Both the position numbers and the translations under genes were made by a program. Of a stretch of DNA of 44,100 nt, positions 34,801 to 44,100 are shown in pieces. This DNA comes from Wuchereria bancrofti (taxonomy: Eukaryota > Nematoda > Chromadorea > Rhabditida > Onchocercidae): contig SSBO01000013.1 of the NCBI GenBank assembly GCA_005281725.1, positions 1,936,153 to 1,980,252 of the forward strand, written 5' to 3'. Under the pieces are notes generated by a model that saw only the letters and a list, made by a program, of their open reading frames with translations, ran no database searches and was not told the DNA's origin. Each line of letters begins with the position of its first letter. Position 1 is the first letter of the stretch.

Positions 34801-37800
34801 GGCTGAAGACTGGATTAAGGTCAAAATATTCAAACGTTATCAAACGTGTTTTTACGCATGCAAAATTTGTTGTAATTTAATTATAATGTAAGAGGACAGT
34901 TTTTCATTTTAATAGTTTTACTAATTTATTTTTACTAATTACAGTTTTTTGTTTTGTTACATATATATTATCATTGTTTTCTTGTCAGTATGATAATACT
35001 TCATAATTTTATTATTTGGATTAGTCTAAAGAGAACTCTATTTCAACTTTTTCATGTTTTATGATTGCTAGTTAAATGCAATAGTTCAATTGCTTAATTT
35101 TGAAATATTTTCTTTCTCTTATCATTAGTTTAAATCTTATCTTCAGTGATAATTTATAATTTTTCGAGTGAATTTCTTTTTTTTGTTCTTTTTTTTTTAG
35201 AATTTGTGATTGAAATTTTGGATAAGATTATAAAAATTTGAAACTTATCATTATTTTCATCTTTAAGAAAAAACTACTACTGGAGGCTACAAATCATAAA
35301 AAAAAAGCAAAGATTTCATTAACTGATAATTTTCTCTCATATAAATCTAATAAAATTATTTGGAAAAAACCAAAAAAAGAAAAAAAAGCAATAAATGAAA
35401 GAAATTTACTCATTAATGATTCTGTTTTTTTCTTTTAAAAGAAATGTAAAATTTTTTTTGATCAATTTTTTTCCTCTTTCAGTTGCTGCGAAGCTTTTTT
35501 TTAAATATATTAATTCTATTAAACTCAAAAAATAGAGAATTTCATGTCATATTTAATTCAAACTTATAAATATCTTTTGCAATAAACAATTTAATAATGC
35601 TTTGTGAGTTTTCTTATCACCTCTATCAAACTATTTACTAATCATAAATATTTTAATTAATTTTTTTAAAACATTTTTTTAGCATTTATATTGTCATAAA
35701 ACTCAATAATTTTACTAATATTTCTGATGTGAAATAATTAAGAATGCATTTCTCTATACTTTAATATATAATCAATTTAGTCATTTGCTAAATCATTTAG
35801 CATCACAAAAGGATCAGTTTACTAATCCATAAAAGTTATTTATGACTTTTAGTTAAAATAAATTTTCTGGTCGATGGTGATATTAGCTATTATTATCAGT
35901 ATCTATTTGCTAGTTTCTAATTAAAATATCGATAAATTCTATCAAACTGCATTCATTCCATTCATTTTAATCAATCCTTTCTTATCGTCCTTATCAAGCT
36001 ATTTTTCATCATAAAATATAATATAAAAAAATTTTTCGATTAATTAATTAATTTTCTTAAAATATTTTTCTAACATTCATGTCCGATTTATTATCTGATT
36101 TAACTTAAATTGGCTATTAAAAATACAAGAAAAAAAAGATTAGAGAGTAAGAAAATAAAAATATTAAAGATATAAAATTAAATTAAAATGATAAAATAAA
36201 ATACTATAGTTATGGATTGCTTTTATTTTAAGTGGAAATTTGTTGTTAAATGACGAATTTGTCTCAATTTTTTTCTTACTTATTATTTTTATTTAAAGCA
36301 AAAAAAGAAAGGTCTAAGTATGCTGTCATTTTGCTTTCTTTTTTTTGTAAAATATAAACTTCAATTCAAAAATATTCACTGCATTATTGGACACTAAATA
36401 TGCATGCAAATATAACAATCACTTTTGAAATGAAAAGGCCAATCAAATGAAAGACTACTAGTCCTGATGACTGCCAAGTTTTTAGTTTTTCTCGACTACT
36501 AGGCTCATTTTGAGGAGGGCTAAGACATTTTACCAAAACACATTGCTTTCATTTATCATTCCATGTATATATTTCAAAAATTTAGCCTTTTCTGATAAGC
36601 TTTTTCACTAGCACATTTCTATATTACTTATGCAAAAAAAAAGAGACGCAAAATTACCGTTCCACCTTTCTTTTCGTTTTTCTCTTTCTTCTTTATTATC
36701 CGTGCTTTTTTTTTAATAAACAAATAAATATTTCTATGAATATTTGCATCAAGAAAAGAAAACTTTGTTTGAAATTATAAATAAATTCTAGTTTTTAAAT
36801 GTAATTTAATAATTGCTTTTTTTGGAAATAGTGACAAAAAAAGATGCATTCTTATAATAAATTAATTTATTCATTAATTTTTGGATTTAGTAACCAGTAT
36901 TATCATTTTTGTTTACTATTTAATATTGTTATTAATTTTTTCGTTATTTTTTTCTTTTATTTTAACTCAGATCCTTTTTCTTTCTTTTTTACATTCTCGT
37001 CATTTATATCACTTCTCATTTCTTTTCTTTTTTTTTCGAATGTTTGCTTTACTCGAAATGAGTTATTTTAAATGATTAATTTTAATTTATCATTTAGTTC
37101 TAACTTATCATTTAGTTCCTCCAAATTCTTTATGTCAAAAGTTCTAAAATAAATGAATGAATGAATTAATTGCACGTAATAACATATCAAATGAAAACAT
37201 TAATCATTGATACAGATTAAAAATTATTCAATCGAATTAGTAAATAAACTATGCAAAAAGATATACCAATAAAACATTGTTTTAACTTATCTTACCAATT
37301 TTTTTTTTAAATAAATTAAACATAACCAAAAATTTCATTTCATTGCTCTGCCATAATGTATTAAATTAAATAGATATTATATTTGTGCAGATGGAATCAT
37401 TATTCAAACAAATATATTCGAAATGTTCATATTGTTTACTTTAATATCATATTCGATCAATTTTTTAAATTCACTCATTCTTGGATCAGTAATTTGGTCA
37501 CTTCAAAAAAAAAGAAAAGAAATCAAAGTTGTTTGTCATTTTTGTCATTTCCTTTTTTTTCCTTTTTTTTTAATAAGATATATTTTCAAGCGTTTTATAG
37601 TTAATTAAATTTTATACTTGGTAGCTTTGTCATAAAAATTTTAATTTGATAAAAAAACTAATCATTTCATTTCTTTTACGAATTTATTAAATTAATAATT
37701 TATGGAATAATTCCTAAAATGTAAAACTATTTAATTTTTAAAAAGTAATTTTTAATGAAATGGAAAAAATAAATACCTAAAATGATCGTTCAAATATTAT

Positions 37801-39661
37801 TTTATTGTAAAATATTGTTCTTTAATAAGTGTTCGTTTTTTAGCTTTTATAATATTATTATCAAAAATGTTTTTCAATTATCAAATTGTTAAGTCTTCTC
37901 ATATCAGATTGAATATCAGATTTATAAGTTTTATCATATCATTTCTAGAATAAAGAATTATTAGTAATAAATATTTGTTAAATTGCATCAGTTGTTGTAA
38001 AATTAAAAATGCTTGCCTGCGGGAAATTTTTAGGTGACATTAGTGACATAATTTGTAGCAAAATTAGAAATGTTATATTTATAATAGTCATTATTCATAC
38101 ATCTGATATGAGAATTCAGCAAAATATTTTGCTGTTCTATTTAGCATTTTTTGAATAATCACTGATAATAAAATAATTGTTAATAGAAGTAACTTTTTAC
38201 ATTATTTTATTTCTATTTTGCAAACAAACATATTGTTATTTTAATTTTGAATTGTTTTTTGCAATTAAAATTATTAAAATAACGTTTACAGCATCGATAA
38301 TTTTTAATTTTATTATCGATTATGGATAAAATTTTTCGATGAAAATGATAGTTTGAGAAATTCAACAATTACTATTCATAAAATAGACGAATGATTTGTT
38401 TCTTTGAGAAATTGATGTGTTATCCTTTAATTTTTCTGAAATTTGTTAAAATTATTACTATGCAAAAAATTATCGTTAATGGTTCAGCGATATTTTTATT
38501 AATTTGAAATTGAAATTGTTTGCTGTTAAATTTCAATGAAACTTGATGATTGGATTTCTAATTGAAAGCATTTAACATAAAATATTTGTAATGCATCATT
38601 GTGAATTCTATCTTAATTTTAAAATTAGAATACTGATTAATTAATTTATTACTATCCATTCGAGATTTTTTTTTTTTGATGAAGCTATGGAATTCAAATA
38701 AAATTCTCAAATTTGTAAAAATGAACTTTTTTCTATATAATTATTTCATTCATATTCAACATGAAATTTTATTCATAGCTTATTATGAGCATATATGAAT
38801 GAATACACATTCCTTTCTTCATTTTCATCCTCTCAGGTTTTACATTAAAATTCCAATTTCACTAAAATTCTATTTCGAATCCATTAGTAATATGTTTTAT
38901 CCACCAGTTTTTTAAACTGTGATTTGTATTTTTTTTTTGAAAAATTTTAAAAATATTAAGGAAAAATAAATTTTTTTTCTTCAAACCAAACAATTTATAT
39001 TCAATAAATAGTGAAATATTTTGCAATGATAATTATTATGAAAGAAATTTCGTATTATATAGTTTCTTTGATCAATCAAAAAAATGTAAACTTATTGTTT
39101 AAATCTAAATTTATTATTAAAATAATATGATCATATGGTATGAAAGAAATTTTTCATTATTGTTTATTTTATTAAAATCATAAGTGTTAGCAATTTTCTT
39201 TTCTTTTTTTTGGATAGCAAATAAGACATTTATTCAATAAGTTTAACTTTTTGCATTATTATTATTATAAAATGATAAACGAGACTATTTCAATAGTAAA
39301 ATTCTTCTTTGATTATAATAATGAAAGACACTTTTTTCCTTTTTTTTTCTTTGCTTACTTATTTACTACAATCGTAAATAATAAGGAACGAAATAAAATT
39401 TTCATTTATTATTTATAAAGAAATTAAATTTCGTCTTTTTTCGTTTTTTCTCAAACTTTTCAAATTTATTTAATTGAAAAAAGAAAAATCTTTTTTACAA
39501 AATATACATAAATTATTGCAAGAAAAATATTAATTAATTTTTGTTACAAATATTTTTACATTCTAAATACATTCTAAATTCTAAATATACAAATAAACAA
39601 AAAAAAAAAGTAAGTAAACACATAAGCATGTATGTTATTATTTATTTTTAACAACAATAAA
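31801..39661. other. Long AT-rich region without a convincing gene
   Basis: An AATAAA at 31814-31819 could end the upstream transcript. Beyond it I find only short A/T-coded frames (F, I, K, L, N), such as 35238-35438 and 36844-37071, none with a matching exon partner. The exception is the island at 36384-36529, listed separately. This could be intergenic DNA or one or more long introns of a gene outside the window. Confidence 0.45.
36384..36529 (-). CDS. Isolated candidate exon with Pro/Ser start and hydrophobic end
   Basis: On the minus strand, after CTTAG (36534-36530), a 48-codon frame reads SPPQNEPSSREKLKTWQSSG, then LVVFHLIGLFISKVIVIFACIFSVQ, then TAA. Composition is less AT-rich than around it. 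The acceptor has a poor pyrimidine tract and there is no partner exon. It may be part of a dispersed repeat, and I do not recognise it. Confidence 0.2.
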
Positions 39662-39750
39662 CTAGTTGAAATAATGGAAAGTATCTTCAAGCTTGTTATG
39701 ATGCTGTATTACTAATTCCTCGGGGAAGGAACTGGTATAAAGATTTTTAT
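39662..39750 (-). CDS. Candidate terminal exon, 28 codons, minus strand
   Basis: A CTTTTCATAG acceptor is followed by a frame reading KNLYTSSFPEELVIQHHNKL, then EDTFHYFN and TAG. The residue mix is more protein-like than the usual A/T-coded frames. No upstream exon with phase 1 was found. Confidence 0.22.
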
Positions 39751-40085
39751 CTATGAAAAGATGAAATTTCTCAAATTGTTTATGTAAACAACAGATGATA
39801 ATATGATAAAGGTTAAGGAAAAAACAACAGATTTGAGTTAGAAATGTATTGAATTTATGGCATAATAGCATAAAAATTTATAGTTAAACTATCATTTCTA
39901 GAAATAAATTTAATAATTGACATTTCTTCAGTGATAACATTTTCAATGATAAGGTATTATATTTGTATTATAATATGATAAGGAGCATATGTAAAGCAGG
40001 ATTAATTATTAATTTAAAAAAAAAGTTTTTATTATTAAAAAAGAAAATTGTGTAGAATTAAAAAGGAATTATTATTAACGATTGA

Positions 40086-40405
40086 TAAGAGTTTGTGTTA
40101 AGTGATTGATTAATCATTTTAAAATAATTAGTTAATCATTTAATTAACTAGTTTAATTAATTAACAAATTCCTAGGAAAAATTCACGATTTTTGACTGAT
40201 TAATTTAAATTATGTCCATATATAGTATTTGAATTTTTTATAANNNNTAAGAGTTTGTGTTAAGTGATTGATTAATCATTTTAAAATAATTAGTTAATCA
40301 TTTAATTAACTAGTTTAATTAATTAACAAATTCCTAGGAAAAATTCACGATTTTTGACTGATTAATTTAAATTATGTCCATATATAGTATTTGAATTTTT
40401 TATAA
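40086..40405 (+). repeat. Perfect 158-bp duplication across NNNN: assembly overlap
   Basis: 40086-40243 and 40248-40405 are identical and separated only by four N. Like the join at 29916, this is best explained by two overlapping contig ends left unmerged. Confidence 0.85.
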
Positions 40406-40455
40406 ATTTCTCTAGTAGTTTTTTAATTTTATATCAGATAACAATGATTTTACAG

Positions 40456-40585
40456 AATTAGAGAGAGAGAGAAGAAAAAAACATTTAGTGGGACTCGTAA
40501 ACGTAATTACGTAATCGGTCATTATGATTTACAGTGTTGTAGCGATGCCTGCAAGAAAAGGGGAATGCATGCTGTGATTTATTAA
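40456..40585 (+). CDS. Candidate last exon with dibasic sites and a CCxxxC motif
   Basis: A TTTTACAG acceptor opens a frame of 42 codons: IREREKKKTFSGTRKR, then NYVIGHYDLQCCSDACKKRG, then MHAVIY and TAA. The basic RKR followed by CCxxxC is reminiscent of an insulin-like A-chain start, but the fourth Cys is missing. The other strand has a competing reading: a strong acceptor CCCCTTTTCTTGCAG followed by ASLQHCKS and TAA (40548-40522). At most one of the two is likely real. Confidence 0.22.
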
Positions 40586-41429
40586 TTATTATAATTTTTT
40601 TATTCTCTCGTGATTTTTCTATATTCTGCTGGTTTTTTTATTTCATCTTTAAAATGAGTTTATTTATAGCTAAAATGTTATCATATCATATGACCCCAAA
40701 ATAACCTTTAATCTAATTAAGAATAAATTTAATTATATCACAAAAAATCATTTTCAGTTTTATTTTATTCTTTAATTTAAGAAAAAAGGCATTACAAAAC
40801 GATCAGCGATTTGATGGTATTGAAATTGATGTCCTTCAAGGAAGTCTTTTTTCTCTTTTTTCTGCTTTTTTAAAAACTATCTGCTAATTGTATTTGTGCT
40901 TGAATATGGATTTCTTAAGGCTCTTTTTTTTTTTGGAAATGTCAAATTTTTTGAAGTTACCGAAATGATACAACACATTATTCGATCCACATTTTAAATT
41001 CATTTATTTTTTATTGTTCATTTTTTTGATGAGGGAAGCTTACTTTGTTTCTTATTTTATAATTAGTTTAATGAAGGTTTAAAAATTTGCTTATGATCAT
41101 AACAAATAAATAAATAAATGCTTATAACCATTTTAATCATAGGAAAACTTCTTTTTTTCTTAAATATTTTACTGCTAATTTCTTGAAATCATTCAACAAA
41201 TTGAGGATTATCCTTTAAAATAAGCCAAACAGATCTGAATCTGATAAATATTAACCATTTCATCTAAATTATGGCGGCATCATAATGAAAATTAATAATT
41301 GTAGACTAAAATAAAAAACGAACCTTGGGATGAAAAATTTTTTATTTTATTTTTATATATAACGTTAATGATATTATTATCAAAAATTTTATGCATTAAT
41401 AATTAACAAAAAAAAAAACTTAATGTTGG

Positions 41430-41575
41430 TAAAATTATCAGTAAAATATATATTAGCAAAACAATATTAGTAAAGTAATATTAGTAAAATAATATTGGTA
41501 AAACTATTAGTAATATATATATTAGCAAAATTATATTGCTAAAATAATATCAGTAAAATATATATATTATTAGTC
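41430..41575 (+). repeat. Short tandem repeat of ATATTAGTAAAATA-type units
   Basis: Roughly ten irregular copies of a 14-20-bp unit (ATATTAGTAAAA / ATATTAGCAAAA) run through this block. Confidence 0.75.
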
Positions 41576-41642
41576 GTAAAATGATAAGGTAAAAAATTGA
41601 CAAGCATAAGATTCTATCAAATGTATTATAGTCCGAACGTAC

Positions 41643-41771
41643 TAAGAAAGGCGGTGCTGTCCACATTACTTCTTCCATATCAATGCGTCCAGCCCACAGC
41701 CCATCTTTTCTCAAAACTCCATACAACAGCCAGTAGTTGTCATCAGTTGCGCTTGCGCACACCAATAAAGT
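41643..41771 (-). CDS. Isolated candidate internal exon, 43 codons, minus strand
   Basis: On the minus strand, an AG at 41773-41772 and a GTACGT donor at 41642 bracket exactly 43 codons in phase 0. They read TLLVCASATDDNYWLLYGVL, then RKDGLWAGRIDMEEVMWTAP and PFL. It is much less AT-rich than its neighbourhood and contains three Trp. The donor is excellent; the acceptor is weak. It could splice to the short minus-strand reading at 40548-40522, which is also phase 0. I do not recognise the protein. The opposite strand has an open frame across the same bases but it runs into a pyrimidine tract. Confidence 0.32.
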
Positions 41772-42809
41772 CTAATCATCATTTCTTCGACAATTTTTAC
41801 TTTCTTCTCTCTCCTCCTCTGTCTACCTCCCTCTCCGTTTTTCATTTATTTTCTTTAAAATATCATTTTTTTTTTTCTTTTAAAAAATTCTCTCATTTAA
41901 AATATTTCATTCTCTATTCATTCATAAAATAAATTAAATTTTGCAAGAAAAAAAAAAGTTATTTCAGAAATTTCATCCGACTTTTTTTCTGAAAAAAAAA
42001 AATTATTTCAAAAAAAAATTATTAAAGGAAAAAATTATTTCATAATTTTTTCAATTTTTTTTTTAATTAACTCAATTGCATCGTAACATTTTTGTTAAAA
42101 GCTTTTTTCTTCTTTTTTTTTGTTGTTAAAAATATACTAATTGTTGTTTGCTACTTAAAAAAGGAAAAAAAAAAATGTTCAGATGACTGAATGAATGAGT
42201 AATTGCAATATTTTAATTTTTTATTCTTTTTTCAAAAAAAAAGAAATTAGATAAATTTTATTTATTTAATGCATTAAATGATTCAAAATGTGGCATAAAT
42301 GAATTTCATTTTTTGTTAGCTAAATGGCGTTTTAGTCATTTCTTTATTTTTATTCCTTAACAATTATACATAAATCATATTTTTGAGAGGTCGTTTTTTT
42401 TCATTTTTGGTGTTAAAATTTGGATTAGAATTGCTGAATTCTTAAATGAAAAAAGGGATTTTTCAAAATTAACAAACGACTAATTTTGAGTGAAATTGCA
42501 AGATATTTAATAATTTGATAAGAATGAGATTTTTTTTTTGTTGTTGCTATTACTGATATTACTGTTTTGTTTAGTATTGCAAATTTTTAACATTTTATTT
42601 TTGTTATGCATAATTTTGTTTAGTTTAGATTTATCTATTGTTGATTAATATGAATGGAAATAATTAATTATTTTTAATTTTTGATAATTTGTCACAAATC
42701 AGTCAATATTTTTGGATATTATTAAAAAATATTGATAACAATGTATTTATTATTTAGATTACACTTGTCACTATCGGATCATCAATTTGGCACTTATGGA
42801 CTAATTATA

Positions 42810-43080
42810 ATTAATAAGCACTTTATAACTAATTTTTAATATTGCAATTTTTACATAATTCTTATAATATCTTATTTAAATAATTCTACTTAGAGGCTGA
42901 TTAATAAACAATTTATAACTAATTTCTAGTATTATAATTTTTCGCAATTCTTATAATATCCAATCTAAATAATTTTACTTGGAGATTAATTAATAAGTAT
43001 TTATAACAAACTTTAATGCTGTAATTTTTACTACGTTTTAGTATAGTTCTTGTAATTTTCCTAATTTTGATCGTATATTT
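42810..43080 (+). repeat. Three-copy tandem repeat with 90-bp period
   Basis: Units start with ATTAATAA at 42810, 42900 and 42989. Copies 1 and 2 share TTTATAACTAATTT, AATTCTTATAATATC and CTTRGAG; copy 3 is more diverged. Confidence 0.75.
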
Positions 43081-43469
43081 TTGTGATAAAAAAAAAGCTT
43101 CCATAAAATATTGCTTATTTGTAAATATTCTTAATTAACTCATTAACTACCTTCAATTAGTTGTAAAATCAAATAAAATTTGAAACAGGCCACAAGCTAT
43201 CGTATATTCTTAAATTTCCTATTCTTTGATAGAATTAGAAGCATTTTAAAAATCTAATTCTATTTCCACCAATTACATCTATACATTAATTTTCATATCT
43301 TTAAATTAACGTTAACTTGAAATTTAACTTGAAATTTGTCATTGATAGGACAATTTTTCAATTTTAATTCTTTTTTTAAATTCACAATAATACATTTGTA
43401 TGAAGAATAAATAATGCAATATTATATATAGTCTTTTGTTGATATTACTGATTATAAAAATGGAAATAT

Positions 43470-43527
43470 CTTTCCCTCTTTCTTCCTCTCCCCTTCCCTC
43501 TCTCTCTTTCTCTTTCCCTCTCTCTAC
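43470..43527 (+). repeat. Polypyrimidine (CT-rich) tract
   Basis: About 58 bases that are almost all C or T (CCCTCTTTCTTCC, CCCTTCCCTCTCTCTC). It is the strand mirror of the polypurine block at 7255-7342. Confidence 0.8.
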
Positions 43528-44100
43528 TTATACTTTTAAACTGGAGGACAATAATTCCTCTAATAGTGTCCTATGTGTAGTGCAAAGGGTAAAGTAATTA
43601 TCGGAATTGCAGCAGTAAGTTATTAATGAAACAAAAGTTTATTGACGTTCATTTATCAGGTGACACACAGGTGTTTAAAGTAGCAATCAACATTTCATAT
43701 GTGTGTATAACTTCATTAATCATATTGTTGTCATCATAAATATATACGATGGTAATAAAATATAAAAATTCTCTTAAATTTTTATTTCCATTAATTAAAT
43801 TTCATTCGTAAACTTTCGTACATTTTTCCTTTTTTTTCCATATAATGAAATCATTTCCTCTTTCTTTTATAATTAATTATCAGTTTATTTCTATATGAGA
43901 AACAAGTAAATTTATATCAAATTGAGCAAATAATTTAAAAATATATGAATAAATTATTCGTTGTTTCATTTTTTCCTTTAAATGATTAGTAGTATTTTGA
44001 TAATTTTCAGTTTTTATGAAATAATTCGTAATTAAAAGTATTATTTTCGAAGAAATGATCACGTTCTAATTTTTAAATAATTAATTTATTATTATTATTA

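Larger units (their letters stand above)
41772..44100. other. AT-rich right end, no gene seen
   Basis: It holds a pyrimidine-rich block (41800-41880), long A/T runs, a 90-bp tandem repeat (42810-43080) and a CT-rich tract (43470-43527). A slightly more balanced stretch at 43535-43700 has short open frames on both strands but no acceptor that would make them exons. Confidence 0.45.

Noticed and set aside
35238..35438. 66-codon Lys-rich plus-strand frame
   Set aside because: A/T-coded composition, no partner exon and a poor acceptor context.
41597..41932. 111-codon plus-strand open frame
   Set aside because: Only its first third covers balanced-composition DNA, and the minus-strand reading there has a better donor. 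The rest is a translated pyrimidine tract.
43545..43572. AGGACA...TGTCCT inverted repeat as a possible small-RNA hairpin
   Set aside because: A 6-bp stem with a 16-nt loop is too weak to distinguish from chance.
43400..43620. Short Cys-containing frame on the minus strand reading YCCNSDNYFTLC
   Set aside because: No AG acceptor opens it and no ATG starts it. The downstream donor alone is not enough.

Overview
The window looks like nuclear DNA from an AT-rich nematode, most likely a filarial or other clade III parasite. Exons are short, introns are long and AT-rich, and almost every 3' splice site is of the nematode TTTTCAG/TTTTTAG type. Two genes have an acceptor-like site just before the ATG, as expected for spliced-leader trans-splicing. 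The species call is inference. All gene models were built by hand from reading frames and splice-phase matching.

Left part (1-5,300): four exons on + encode the C-lobe of a BUB1/BUBR1-family spindle-checkpoint kinase. The rest of that gene lies upstream of the window. The catalytic Asp and the DFG-type Asp both appear to be replaced, so this looks like a pseudokinase. A small unrecognised gene on the minus strand (about 198 aa) converges on it.

Middle (5,300-14,270): about 3 kb of low-complexity DNA separates the minus-strand gene from a divergent, complete NKAP orthologue (8 exons, 439 aa), an RNA-processing and transcription-regulator family. About 3 kb without recognisable genes follows.

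Right-centre (14,289-31,273): one very long gene of about 28 exons and 1,610 codons encodes a coiled-coil protein. An early segment resembles the conserved block of syntaphilin/syntabulin, which link mitochondria or cargo to microtubules. A possible last exon adds a hydrophobic tail anchor, as in syntaphilin. Its introns, and one exon end, carry many local tandem duplications, several of which include splice sites. One exon near the 3' end is broken by a one-base frame problem next to an assembly join.

Right end (31,300-44,100): mostly AT-rich DNA without a convincing gene. A few islands of more balanced composition look like isolated exons on either strand (36.4, 39.7, 40.5 and 41.7 kb). Two runs of N (29,916 and 40,244-40,247) are each flanked by perfect duplicates of about 155 bp. 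These are best explained as unmerged contig overlaps, not biology. I see no tRNA, rRNA, CRISPR array or intact transposon.
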